Assembly: GCA_902825215.1 (NCBI GenBank)
Contig: LR782234.1
Span: 1,674,001 to 1,738,000, forward strand
Source of the DNA: Pseudomonas fluorescens
GTDB lineage: Bacteria; Pseudomonadota; Gammaproteobacteria; Pseudomonadales; Pseudomonadaceae
Length of the DNA stretch: 64,000 bases
Reading direction: 5' to 3'
In this document: in pieces, positions 44,444-52,798 of the stretch
How positions within the stretch are numbered: position 1 is the first letter of the stretch
Layout of the letters: every line of letters begins with the position of its first letter
Made by a program: the position numbers and the translations under genes
Notes under the pieces: generated by a model
The model's input: only the letters and a program-made list of their open reading frames with translations
Database searches by the model: none
What the model was told of the DNA's origin: nothing

Positions 44444-45637
44444 TTATTTGCAGACGTCAGCGATGGCGTCGGCAAGCAAGGCGAGGCGGGTGGCGTCGAT
44501 GCCGGCGACGTTGGCCCGGCCCGAACTGACCATGTACACGCTGTGCCGCTCGCGCAGATGCCTGACTTGCTCCGGCGACAGGCCGGTGTAGGAGAACATC
44601 CCGCGCTGCACGCCAATATGCGCGAAACGCTCGCGCAAACCGTGCGGTTCCAGCGCTTCGACCAAACCGCTGCGCAGTTGCGCGATGCGCAGGCGCATGG
44701 CTTCCACTTCATCGGCCCAGCGCGCTTTCAACTCCGGATCGGCAAGAATCGTCGCGACCACCGCAGCACCATGATCCGGCGGCGTCGACCACAGATTGCG
44801 GGCGATGTTGGCCAGTTGGCTGCGGATGTCCGTGAGCTTGTCAGGGCTTTTCGCGCAGACGATCAGCGCCCCGGTGCGGTCGCGGTACAGACCGAAGTTT
44901 TTCGAGCAGGAGCTGGTGATCAGCAACTCGGGCACTTGCGCCGCGAACAACCGGGTCGACCACGCGTCCTGCTCCAGGCCATCGCCAAAGCCCTGATAGG
45001 CGAAGTCAATCAGCGGCAACAGATCACGGCTGCGCACGATCTCAAGCACGCGCTGCCAGTCGTCATGGCTGAGGTCGAAACCAGTCGGGTTGTGGCAGCA
45101 CGCATGCAGCAGCACCACATCACCCTTTGGCGCTTCCTTGAGTACGGCGAGCATCGCTTCGACGTCGAGGCGGTTGTCGCTGCCCACGTACGGGTAGTGA
45201 CTGACCTTGACCCCGGCCGCAGCGAAAATGGTTTCGTGAATCGGCCAGGTCGGGTTGCTCAGCCACACGCCTTTGCCCGGCAGGCACTGGGCGATGAAGT
45301 CGGCTGCCAGGCGCAAGGCACCGGTGCCGCCCGGTGTCTGCGTGGCGCCGGCACGCTGTTCGGTGATCAGCTTCGAGTCAGCGCCAAGCACCAGCTCATT
45401 GATGACCTTGCCGAACAGCGGATTGCCGTGGCCACCGATGTAGGTCTTGGTGTCCTGGCTGTCGACCAGCCGCGCTTCAGCAATTTTTACCGCCTCGGGA
45501 ATCGGCGTCAGGCCCTGGGCGTCCTTGTAGACGCCAACGCCGAGGTCGAACTTGCGCGGATTACTGTCCTGCGCGTAAGCCTCCATCAAGCCGAGGATCG
45601 GGTCGCCGGGCACCCGGCCGATGGCGTCGAAGTGCAT
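44444..45637 (-). CDS. phhC: Aromatic amino-acid aminotransferase PhhC
   Basis: This 397-residue PLP enzyme of the aspartate/aromatic aminotransferase family (class I) transfers the amino group of Tyr (or Phe) to 2-oxoglutarate. It shows the N-terminal RKFDLGVGVYKDAQGLTP, HACCHNPTGFDLS, DFAYQGFGDGL and the PLP lysine in SSCSKNFGLYRDRTGAL. Its ATG overlaps the phhB stop (TAATG), so it is translationally coupled as the last gene of phhABC. Confidence 0.93.
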   Translation of the reverse strand: MHFDAIGRVPGDPILGLMEAYAQDSNPRKFDLGVGVYKDAQGLTPIPEAVKIAEARLVDSQDTKTYIGGHGNPLFGKVINELVLGADSKLITEQRAGATQTPGGTGALRLAADFIAQCLPGKGVWLSNPTWPIHETIFAAAGVKVSHYPYVGSDNRLDVEAMLAVLKEAPKGDVVLLHACCHNPTGFDLSHDDWQRVLEIVRSRDLLPLIDFAYQGFGDGLEQDAWSTRLFAAQVPELLITSSCSKNFGLYRDRTGALIVCAKSPDKLTDIRSQLANIARNLWSTPPDHGAAVVATILADPELKARWADEVEAMRLRIAQLRSGLVEALEPHGLRERFAHIGVQRGMFSYTGLSPEQVRHLRERHSVYMVSSGRANVAGIDATRLALLADAIADVCK

Positions 45638-45993
45638 TACTTGCGTCCTTCTGCGGTCTTGGCCACTTCGTCAGTGCGCGCGGCCATGATGAAGTCGTTG
45701 CGGTGCAGGCCCTTGATCGAGTGGCTCCACCAGGTCACGGTGACTTTGCCCCACTCGGTCAATAGGCCCGGGTGGTGACCTTCGGCCTCGGAGATTTCGC
45801 CGACGGCGTTGGTGAACGCCAGCGCGTGCTTGAAATTCTTGAACAGGAAGACTTTCTCCAGCTGCATGATGCCGTCGCGAACTTCGATGTTCCAGTCAGG
45901 GATCTGCTTGATCAGGATCGGCAGTTCTTCGTCGCTGACTTGTGGCGCATCGGCGCGGCAGGCTTCGCAGTGGGCTTGGTTCAAAGTGGACAT
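45637..45993 (-). CDS. phhB: Pterin-4a-carbinolamine dehydratase PhhB
   Basis: This 118-residue enzyme dehydrates 4a-hydroxytetrahydropterin so that the cofactor of PhhA can be recycled. The family motif is [20 protein letters not shown] with the catalytic His pair, followed by [18 protein letters not shown]. It lies between phhA and phhC on the same strand. Confidence 0.95.
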   Translation of the reverse strand: MSTLNQAHCEACRADAPQVSDEELPILIKQIPDWNIEVRDGIMQLEKVFLFKNFKHALAFTNAVGEISEAEGHHPGLLTEWGKVTVTWWSHSIKGLHRNDFIMAARTDEVAKTAEGRK

Positions 45994-46109
45994 GGTCGGT
46001 TCCTGAAATCAGTGTGTTTTTTTATTCAAGGGTGTGCGCCCGTCGGTACCGCCACGCTAAACCAAAGTGGCGGCCACGCACAGGCGCAATTGTCAGCAAA
46101 AGTCGCGGT

Positions 46110-46901
46110 TCAGGCGGCTTTGGGTTTCGGCGGAAACTTTGGCGCGTGCAAGCCCAGCTGCATGCCCTGGCGCACCATGGCCATGATGTCTTCATGGGCG
46201 ACGTCGAACAGGCGCTTGAGGTTGGGCAGGACAAAATACAGCGGCTGCAGAATGTCGATACGGTAAGGCGTGCGCATCGCTTCGAGCGGATCGAAAGCTT
46301 GATGCTCAGGCTCATCTGACAGGCAGTAAACGGTTTCTTTGGGCGACGACAGAATGCCGCCACCATAAATGCGTTTGCCTTGCGGCGTATCGACCAGGCC
46401 GAACTCGATGGTCATCCAGTACAGGCGCGCCAGATACACGCGTTCTTCCTTGGTCGCTTGCAGGCCGAGCTTGCCGTAGGTATGGGTGAATGCAGCGAAG
46501 TACGGGTTGGTCAGCAGCGGGCAGTGCCCGAAGATCTCGTGGAAAATATCCGGCTCTTGCAGGTAGTCCAGTTCTTCGCGGGTACGAATAAACGTGGCGA
46601 CGGGAAACTGCTTGCTGGCGAGCAATTCAAAAAACGTCTGAAAGGGAATCAGCGCCGGCACGCGCGCGACCTGCCAGCCGGTGGTTTCGCCGAGCACCTT
46701 GTTGATCTCGCCGAGCTGCGGGATGCGGTCGTGGGGCAGACCGAGTTTTTCGATACCGTCCAGGTACTCCTGGCACGCGCGACCTTCAATCACCTTCAAC
46801 TGGCGAGTGATCAGCGTGTTCCACACCGCATGTTCTTCGGCGGGGTAATCGATAAAACCTTGCGCATCGGGCTCGCGAGCCACGTATTGCGTCTGCTTCA
46901 T
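46110..46901 (-). CDS. phhA: Phenylalanine 4-monooxygenase PhhA
   Basis: This 263-residue enzyme hydroxylates Phe to Tyr with iron and tetrahydropterin. The iron triad is visible as FHEIFGHCPLL (two His) and TIEFGLV (Glu), and the length matches bacterial monomeric enzymes. It heads phhABC. The ATG is preceded by AGGAGAG. The upstream region has two TyrR/PhhR-like boxes, which supports control by the divergent phhR product. Confidence 0.95.
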   Translation of the reverse strand: MKQTQYVAREPDAQGFIDYPAEEHAVWNTLITRQLKVIEGRACQEYLDGIEKLGLPHDRIPQLGEINKVLGETTGWQVARVPALIPFQTFFELLASKQFPVATFIRTREELDYLQEPDIFHEIFGHCPLLTNPYFAAFTHTYGKLGLQATKEERVYLARLYWMTIEFGLVDTPQGKRIYGGGILSSPKETVYCLSDEPEHQAFDPLEAMRTPYRIDILQPLYFVLPNLKRLFDVAHEDIMAMVRQGMQLGLHAPKFPPKPKAA

Positions 46902-46934
46902 GCTGCTCTCCTGCTAGGGGAATTCGTTTTTGTT

Positions 46935-46950
46935 ATGTCCAGCGATGGAC
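46935..46950 (-). promoter_or_regulatory. Short palindrome in the phhA 5' region
   Basis: TGTCCAGCGATGGACA is a perfect 6-4-6 inverted repeat about 35 bases upstream of the phhA start. In RNA it would be a small hairpin; as DNA it could be an operator half. No further evidence. Confidence 0.35.
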
Positions 46951-47022
46951 AGAGGATTACCCGGGAGCGTGTGGATGTGCAGCAGGTTGAAATGCATGTG
47001 CGTAGGAAATTTCTCTTTATTT

Positions 47023-47040
47023 CGTAAAATAATCGTTACG
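47023..47040. promoter_or_regulatory. PhhR/TyrR-like box 1
   Basis: CGTAAA-ATAATC-GTTACG matches the TyrR-type consensus TGTAAA-N6-TTTACA in layout and most positions. It lies about 122 bases upstream of phhA. Confidence 0.6.
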
Positions 47041-47095
47041 CTTTGCTGGATAAGTCGCATCTGCGGCGATTGGCGGGTTTGAAAAGGGCGTTGTC

Positions 47096-47113
47096 TGTCA
47101 CATAATCTTGACA
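47096..47113. promoter_or_regulatory. Weaker PhhR/TyrR-like box 2
   Basis: TGTCAC-ATAATC-TTGACA has the same 6-6-6 layout and the identical spacer ATAATC as box 1. Centres are 73 bases apart, close to seven helical turns. Confidence 0.45.
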
Positions 47114-47163
47114 ATAATCTGTGCGCCCCGGCAGAAAGTCTCTCAGGCGGGCGCGGTAAAACC

Positions 47164-47252
47164 TGTGGGAGCGAGCCTGCTCGCGAATGCGGTCTGTCTG
47201 ACACCTTATTTTTGGATGTGCTGGCGCCTTCGCGAGCAGGCTCGCTCCCACA
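47164..47252. repeat. REP doublet upstream of phhR
   Basis: Inverted cores TGTGGGAGCGAGCCTGCTCG and complement, in the 5' region of phhR, 41 bases before its ATG. Placement between a promoter and its gene is unusual for REP doublets. Confidence 0.9.
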
Positions 47253-47293
47253 AGAAAATGTATTACCTCTCAAATTTTGTCGGGCCTCTTTTT

Positions 47294-48859
47294 ATGCGCA
47301 TCAAAGTCCACTGCCAGAACCGCATCGGCATCCTGCGCGACATTCTCAACCTGCTTGTGGCTTACGGCATCAACGTCGCGCGCGGTGAGGTCGGTGGTGA
47401 GCACGGCAATGCGATCTATCTGCACTGCCCGAACCTGATCAACATTCAGTTCCAGGCGCTGCGGCCGAAGTTTGAGGCGATTGGCGGGGTGTTCGGCGTC
47501 AAGCGGGTCGGGTTGATGCCCAGCGAGCGCCGGCATATGGAGTTGAACGCGTTGCTCGGGGCGCTGGAGTTTCCGGTGCTGTCGATCGACATGGGCGGTT
47601 CGATCGTCGCGGCCAACCGTGCGGCGGCGCAGTTGCTCGGCGTGCGCGTCGACGAGGTGCCGGGCATTCCGCTGTCGCGTTACGCCGAAGATTTCGACTT
47701 GCCGGAGCTGGTGCGCGCCAACAAATCGCGAATCAACGGCATGCGCGTCAAGGTCAAGGGCGACGTCTTCCTGGCCGATATCGCGCCGCTGCAATCGGAA
47801 CACGACGACAGCGAGGCCATGGCCGGTGCGGTATTGACGCTGCATCGCGCGGATCGCGTCGGTGAGCGCATCTATAACGTGCGTAAACAGGAATTGCGCG
47901 GCTTCGACAGCATCTTTCAGAGCTCGAAAGTCATGGCGGCTGTGGTCCGTGAGGCGCGGCGCATGGCGCCTCTCGATGCACCGCTATTAATAGAAGGCGA
48001 AACCGGCACCGGTAAGGAATTGCTCGCGCGCGCCTGCCACCTCGCCAGTCCGCGCGGGCAATCGCCGCTGATGGCGCTCAACTGCGCCGGGCTGCCGGAG
48101 TCGATGGCCGAGACCGAGCTGTTCGGCTACGGCCCCGGCGCTTTCGAAGGCGCGCGCGCCGAAGGCAAACTCGGCCTGCTTGAGCTGACCGCCGGCGGCA
48201 CGCTGTTTCTCGACGGCGTCGGCGAAATGAGCCCGCGCTTGCAGGTCAAGCTGCTGCGCTTTTTGCAGGACGGCTGCTTCCGCCGGGTCGGCAGTGACGA
48301 GGAGGTTTATCTGGATGTGCGGGTGATCTGCGCGACGCAGGTGGACTTGTCCGAGTTGTGCGCGCGCGGCGAGTTTCGTCAGGATCTGTATCACCGCTTG
48401 AACGTGCTGTCGCTGCACATTCCGCCGCTGCGTGAATGCCTTGATGGCCTGACTCCGCTGGTCGAACATTTCCTCGATCAGGCCAGCCGGCAGATCGGTT
48501 GCGCGCTGCCGAAACTGGCGCCGGCGGCGATGGACCGGCTCAGTCATTACCATTGGCCGGGCAACGTGCGGCAGCTGGAGAACGTGCTGTTCCAAGCGGT
48601 GTCGCTGTGTGACGGCGGTAAGGTCAAGGCGGAGCATATTCGCCTGCCGGATTACGGCGTGCGTCAGCCGCTTGGCGATTTTTCCCTTGATGGAAATCTT
48701 GACGAGATCGTCGGGCGCTTCGAGAAAGCCGTGCTGGAGCGCTTGTATTCAGAACATCCGAGCAGCCGGCAGTTGGGTAAGCGGCTCGGCATTTCGCACA
48801 CGACGATTGCTAACAAACTGCGTGAGTACGAAGTCGGCAAAGAGTCGGGCAGCACGTGA
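47294..48859 (+). CDS. phhR: Aromatic amino-acid catabolism regulator PhhR (TyrR/NtrC-like)
   Basis: This 521-residue regulator controls phhABC in response to Phe and Tyr. Domains: ACT (MRIKVHCQNRIGILRDILNL to about 70), PAS (about 80-140), AAA+ (about 206-430) with Walker A EGETGTGKELLARA and Walker B GGTLFLDGVGEMS, and a C-terminal helix-turn-helix SSRQLGKRLGISHTTIANKL. The sigma-54 contact loop GAFTGA is altered to GAFEGA, which fits reports that PhhR-type proteins work with sigma-70. The frame is open to 47108, through a REP element; the ATG at 47294 starts the ACT domain. The stop codon overlaps the GATC of a palindromic repeat, and a diverged copy of the last 16 codons lies at 48967. 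Confidence 0.93.
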   Translation: MRIKVHCQNRIGILRDILNLLVAYGINVARGEVGGEHGNAIYLHCPNLINIQFQALRPKFEAIGGVFGVKRVGLMPSERRHMELNALLGALEFPVLSIDMGGSIVAANRAAAQLLGVRVDEVPGIPLSRYAEDFDLPELVRANKSRINGMRVKVKGDVFLADIAPLQSEHDDSEAMAGAVLTLHRADRVGERIYNVRKQELRGFDSIFQSSKVMAAVVREARRMAPLDAPLLIEGETGTGKELLARACHLASPRGQSPLMALNCAGLPESMAETELFGYGPGAFEGARAEGKLGLLELTAGGTLFLDGVGEMSPRLQVKLLRFLQDGCFRRVGSDEEVYLDVRVICATQVDLSELCARGEFRQDLYHRLNVLSLHIPPLRECLDGLTPLVEHFLDQASRQIGCALPKLAPAAMDRLSHYHWPGNVRQLENVLFQAVSLCDGGKVKAEHIRLPDYGVRQPLGDFSLDGNLDEIVGRFEKAVLERLYSEHPSSRQLGKRLGISHTTIANKLREYEVGKESGST

Positions 48860-48964
48860 TCGTTCCCATGCTCCGCGTGGGAACGCCTCAATGGACGCTC
48901 TGCGTCCGCTGTTGGGACGCAGAGCGTCCCGCGCTGCATTCCCACGCAGAGCGCGGGAACGATC
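48858..48964. repeat. Dispersed palindromic repeat, GATCGTTCCC...GGGAACGATC family, copy 3
   Basis: The element begins inside the phhR stop codon (TGATCG). It is nearly identical to copy 4 (three differences). It can form a long hairpin and may end the phhR message. Confidence 0.88.
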
Positions 48965-48966
48965 AA

Positions 48967-49014
48967 AACAAGTTGCGTGAATATGAGGTGGGCAAGGATG
49001 TGAGCAGCATCTGA
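48967..49014 (+). pseudogene. Relic copy of the phhR 3' end
   Basis: Sixteen codons read NKLREYEVGKDVSSI-stop and align with the true end of phhR, NKLREYEVGKESGST-stop (48812-48859). Wobble positions differ at many codons, while the palindromic repeats that follow each copy are almost identical. Part of a 155-base tandem duplication or of a recombination joint. Confidence 0.8.
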
Positions 49015-49119
49015 TCGTTCCCATGCTCCGCGTGGGAACGCCTCAATGGACGCTCTGCGTCCGCCGTTGGGACGCAGAGCGTCCCGTGCTGCATTCCCAC
49101 GCAGAGCGTGGGAACGATC
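49013..49119. repeat. Dispersed palindromic repeat, copy 4
   Basis: Second copy of the phhR-end element, 155 bases after copy 3, again starting inside a TGA. The remaining stretch to flgF (49120-49352) carries the flg promoter. Confidence 0.88.
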
Positions 49120-49279
49120 AAATGGCTGGCTGGCCTGTTCGCGAACAGGCAACCTCATCGCCAGGCTTTGCCACCCACCGGCAGGACACCGCCGGTTTTT
49201 CGTCTTCGATACATTTCAAATTTGCCCCGCAAAACCCTCAAGTCCTTTGTTTACCGGGCCTCGCACCGCCAATAAAAAG

Positions 49280-49296
49280 TTGGTCTGCTAATTGCT
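49280..49296 (+). promoter_or_regulatory. Sigma-54-type promoter of flgFGHIJKL
   Basis: TTGGTCT-N5-TTGCT fits the -24/-12 consensus TTGGCAC-N5-TTGCA, with GG (49282) and GC (49294) 10 bases apart. It lies 57 bases upstream of flgF. Middle flagellar genes of pseudomonads are sigma-54 and FleQ/FleR dependent. Confidence 0.65.
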
Positions 49297-49352
49297 TATG
49301 GCTCAGCAGTACAGCGGTGGGCGGCAAACGTCCGGCATGCAGAGGAAAGAGT

Positions 49353-50093
49353 GTGGACAAGTACCTTTATGTGGCAATGACCGGCGCCAGCCAGAACGCA
49401 CTGGCGCAGCGGGCGCATGCCAACAACCTGGCGAACATCTCCACCAACGGTTTTCAGCGCGACCTGGAGCAGGCGCGTTCGATGCCGGTGTTCGGTGACA
49501 GCTTTCCGGCGCGTGCGTTTGCCATGAGCGAACGGCCCGCCACCGACTTCACCCCGGGCTCGCTGGTGCAGACCGGCCGTGACCTCGACGTCGCCGTGAG
49601 CGGCAATGGCTGGATCGCCGTGCAGAACCCCAACGGCGGCGAAAGCTACGTGCGCACCGGCAGCCTCAACGTCGATGCTCTCGGCGTGCTGCGTGCCGGC
49701 AACGGTATGCCGGTAATGGGCAATGGCGGTCCGATCGCCGTACCGCCCGAGCAGCAGATCGAAGTCGGCGAAGACGGCACCATCAGCATTCGGGCGATGG
49801 GCGAGGGCCCACGGGTCATGGCTGAAGTCGACCGGATCAAACTGGTCAACCCCGACATCAAGAACATGAACAAAGGCCTCGACGGCTCGATTTACACCAA
49901 GGACGGCCAACCGGCGCCGGCCGATGCCAACGTCAAACTGGTCTCGGGTTTCCTCGAGTCGAGCAACGTCAACGCCGTGGAAGAGATGACCTCGGTGCTG
50001 GCGCTGGCCAAGCAGTTCGAGTTGCACGTCAAGATGATGAACACCGCCAAAGACGACGACCAGGCCATGGCTCGGGTCTTGCAGATCAGCTAA
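49353..50093 (+). CDS. flgF: Flagellar basal-body rod protein FlgF
   Basis: This 246-residue protein forms part of the proximal rod. It begins (V/M)DKYLYVAMTGASQNALAQRA, has the rod/hook N-terminal helix with ANNLANISTNGFQRD and the C-terminal SNVNAVEEMTSVLALAKQFE shared by rod and hook proteins. The frame is open to 49023, through a palindromic repeat; the GTG at 49353 behind GAGGAAAG is the proper start. It heads the seven-gene flg operon. Confidence 0.95.
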   Translation: MDKYLYVAMTGASQNALAQRAHANNLANISTNGFQRDLEQARSMPVFGDSFPARAFAMSERPATDFTPGSLVQTGRDLDVAVSGNGWIAVQNPNGGESYVRTGSLNVDALGVLRAGNGMPVMGNGGPIAVPPEQQIEVGEDGTISIRAMGEGPRVMAEVDRIKLVNPDIKNMNKGLDGSIYTKDGQPAPADANVKLVSGFLESSNVNAVEEMTSVLALAKQFELHVKMMNTAKDDDQAMARVLQIS

Positions 50094-50138
50094 TTATCAG
50101 AACGTCGCGCCGTAAAACAGGCGCACGAGGAGAATCGA

Positions 50139-50924
50139 ATGCTTCCGGCTCTATGGGTTGCCAAAACCGGTCTGTCCGCCCAGGACACCAACCTGACCAC
50201 CATTTCCAACAACCTGGCGAACGTTTCGACCACGGGTTTCAAACGTGATCGCGCCGAGTTCCAGGACCTGCTCTATCAGATCAAGCGTCAGCCTGGCGCC
50301 CAGTCGACCCAGGACAGCGAACTGCCGTCGGGTCTGCAAGTGGGTACTGGTGTGCGCATTGTCGGCACGCAGAAAAACTTCACCGCCGGCAGCCTGCAAA
50401 CCACCGAGCAGCCGCTGGACATGGCCATCGACGGTCGCGGTTTCTTCCAGATCCTGCAGCCGGACGGCACCACTTCGTACACCCGCGACGGTACCTTCCA
50501 CCTCGATTCCAATGGCCAGATCGTCAACGCCAGCGGCTTCGCGCTGGAGCCAGCGATCGTCATTCCGAACGACGCGCAGACCTTCACCGTTGGCCGCGAC
50601 GGCACCGTCTCGGTGACCATTGCCGGCAACCCGGCTGCCCAGGTGATCGGCAACCTGCAAACCGCCGACTTCATCAACCCGGCCGGTCTGCAAGCGGTAG
50701 GCAACAACCTGTTCCTGGAAACCGCCGCTTCCGGCGCACCGCAAGTCGGTACTCCGGGCCTGAACGGTTTCGGTACCACGCTGCAGAACACCCTGGAAAC
50801 CTCCAACGTCAGCACCGTTGAAGAGATGGTCAACATGATCACCACTCAGCGCGCCTACGAGATGAACTCCAAGGTGATTTCCACCGCCGACCAGATGCTC
50901 TCGTTCGTAACGCAGAATCTGTAA
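50139..50924 (+). CDS. flgG: Flagellar distal rod protein FlgG
   Basis: This 261-residue protein builds the distal rod. It shows LWVAKTGLSAQDTNLTTISNN, NLANVSTTGFKRDRAEFQDL and the C-terminal ETSNVSTVEEMVNMITTQRAYE, and matches the usual length (about 261). The ATG follows GAGGAG. It lies 45 bases after flgF. Confidence 0.97.
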   Translation: MLPALWVAKTGLSAQDTNLTTISNNLANVSTTGFKRDRAEFQDLLYQIKRQPGAQSTQDSELPSGLQVGTGVRIVGTQKNFTAGSLQTTEQPLDMAIDGRGFFQILQPDGTTSYTRDGTFHLDSNGQIVNASGFALEPAIVIPNDAQTFTVGRDGTVSVTIAGNPAAQVIGNLQTADFINPAGLQAVGNNLFLETAASGAPQVGTPGLNGFGTTLQNTLETSNVSTVEEMVNMITTQRAYEMNSKVISTADQMLSFVTQNL

Positions 50925-50975
50925 TCAAGTCTATGGGGCGGCCTGAGGTCGCCAGCAACACCGTGAGGTAGGGTC

Positions 50976-51671
50976 ATGAAGCGCTTTGTATCTGTTCTGG
51001 CATTGAGTGGGGTCGTCTCGCTCGCGGGCTGCGTCGCCCCGACGCCCAAGCCCAATGACCCGTATTACGCCCCGGTGTTGCCGCGCACACCGCTGCCGGC
51101 TGCCGCCAATAACGGCTCGATCTATCAGGCCGGTTTCGAGCAGAACCTGTACAGCGACCGCAAGGCGTTCCGGGTCGGTGACATCATCACCATCACCCTG
51201 AACGAGCGCACCCAGGCGAGCAAGAATGCCAACTCGCAGATGGACAAGAACAGCGACAACAGCATCGGTCTGACCTCGTTGTTCGGCTCCAGCCTGACCA
51301 CCAACAACCCGATCGGTGGTGGCGATCTGAGCCTGAATGCCGGCTACAGCGCTGACCGTTCGACCAAGGGTGACGCCAAGTCCGGGCAGAGCAATAGCCT
51401 GACCGGTTCGATCACCGTGACCGTGGCCGATGTGTTGCCCAACGGCATCATCGCCGTGCGGGGCGAGAAGTGGCTGACCCTGAACACCGGTGACGAACTG
51501 GTGCGCATCGCCGGCATGGTCCGCGCCGATGACATCGCCACCGACAACACCGTGTCGTCGACTCGCGTTGCCGATGCGCGCATCACCTACTCGGGTACCG
51601 GCGCGTTTGCCGATACGAGTCAGCCAGGCTGGTTCGACCGTTTCTTCCTCAGCCCGCTGTTCCCTTTCTAG
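50976..51671 (+). CDS. flgH: Flagellar L-ring lipoprotein FlgH
   Basis: This 231-residue protein forms the outer-membrane L ring. The lipobox is SLAGC (lipidated Cys about residue 19), followed by proline-rich sequence and the FlgH core ([27 protein letters not shown]-like [37 protein letters not shown]). The flgI GTG start begins one base after its stop codon. Confidence 0.96.
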   Translation: MKRFVSVLALSGVVSLAGCVAPTPKPNDPYYAPVLPRTPLPAAANNGSIYQAGFEQNLYSDRKAFRVGDIITITLNERTQASKNANSQMDKNSDNSIGLTSLFGSSLTTNNPIGGGDLSLNAGYSADRSTKGDAKSGQSNSLTGSITVTVADVLPNGIIAVRGEKWLTLNTGDELVRIAGMVRADDIATDNTVSSTRVADARITYSGTGAFADTSQPGWFDRFFLSPLFPF

Positions 51672-52787
51672 GTGGCGACTTTGAAATTCAAACACCTGAT
51701 GCTGGCTGCCGCGTTGATGTCGGCAGCCTTCGGTGCCCACGCCGAGCGGCTGAAAGACATCGCCAGCATTTCCGGCGTGCGTTCCAACCAGTTGATCGGT
51801 TACGGCCTGGTGGTCGGGCTTAACGGCACCGGTGACCAGACGACGCAAACCCCGTTCACCCTGCAGACCTTTAACAACATGCTCTCGCAGTTCGGCATCA
51901 AGGTGCCGCCGGGATCGGGCAACGTGCAGTTGAAGAACGTCGCGGCGGTGTCGGTGAGTGCCGATCTGCCAGCGTTCGCCAAGCCGGGTCAGCAAGTCGA
52001 CATCACCGTTTCCTCGATCGGTAACTCCAAGAGCCTGCGTGGCGGCACCTTGCTGCTGACGCCGCTCAAGGGTATCGACGGCAACGTCTATGCGATCGCC
52101 CAGGGCAACCTGGTGGTCGGTGGTTTCGATGCCGAGGGTCGCGACGGTTCGAAGATCACCGTCAACGTTCCGTCGGCCGGTCGTATCCCTGGCGGTGCGT
52201 CGGTGGAGCGTTCGGTGCCGAGCGGTTTCAACCAGGGCAACAGCCTGACGCTGAACCTCAACCGCTCCGATTTCACCACCGCCAAGCGCATCGTCGACAA
52301 GATCAACGACATGCTTGGCCCCGGCGTCGCCCAAGCCATCGACGGCGGCTCGATCCGCGTCACTGCGCCGCTCGATCCGAGCCAGCGCGTTGACTACCTG
52401 TCGATTCTGGAAAATCTCGAAGTCGATCCGGGTCAGGCAGTGGCGAAAGTCATCATCAACTCGCGTACCGGCACCATCGTTATCGGCCAGAACGTGAAAG
52501 TCTCGCCGGCCGCCGTGACCCACGGCAGCCTCACCGTGACCATCACCGAAGACCCGATCGTCAGTCAGCCGGGCCCGTTGTCCAACGGCCAGACTGCTGT
52601 GGTCCCGCGTTCACGTGTAAATGCCGAGCAAGAGGCCAAGCCGATGTTCAAGTTCGGCCCGGGCACCACCCTCGACGAGATCGTGCGCGCGGTGAACCAG
52701 GTTGGCGCCGCACCGGGTGACCTGATGGCCATCCTCGAAGCCCTGAAGCAGGCCGGCGCGTTGCAAGCCGACCTGATCGTGATCTGA
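51672..52787 (+). CDS. flgI: Flagellar P-ring protein FlgI
   Basis: This 371-residue periplasmic protein forms the P ring around the rod. It has a signal peptide (about 1-24, ...AAFGAHA) and the core [20 protein letters not shown], ending [13 protein letters not shown]. The start is GTG, directly after flgH. Length fits the family. Confidence 0.97.
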   Translation: MATLKFKHLMLAAALMSAAFGAHAERLKDIASISGVRSNQLIGYGLVVGLNGTGDQTTQTPFTLQTFNNMLSQFGIKVPPGSGNVQLKNVAAVSVSADLPAFAKPGQQVDITVSSIGNSKSLRGGTLLLTPLKGIDGNVYAIAQGNLVVGGFDAEGRDGSKITVNVPSAGRIPGGASVERSVPSGFNQGNSLTLNLNRSDFTTAKRIVDKINDMLGPGVAQAIDGGSIRVTAPLDPSQRVDYLSILENLEVDPGQAVAKVIINSRTGTIVIGQNVKVSPAAVTHGSLTVTITEDPIVSQPGPLSNGQTAVVPRSRVNAEQEAKPMFKFGPGTTLDEIVRAVNQVGAAPGDLMAILEALKQAGALQADLIVI

Positions 52788-52798
52788 GGCCGGCCACC

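Noticed and set aside
48880..49120. Short DUF1534-like proteins downstream of phhR
   Set aside because: They are translations of the palindromic repeat in several frames, with no start signals.
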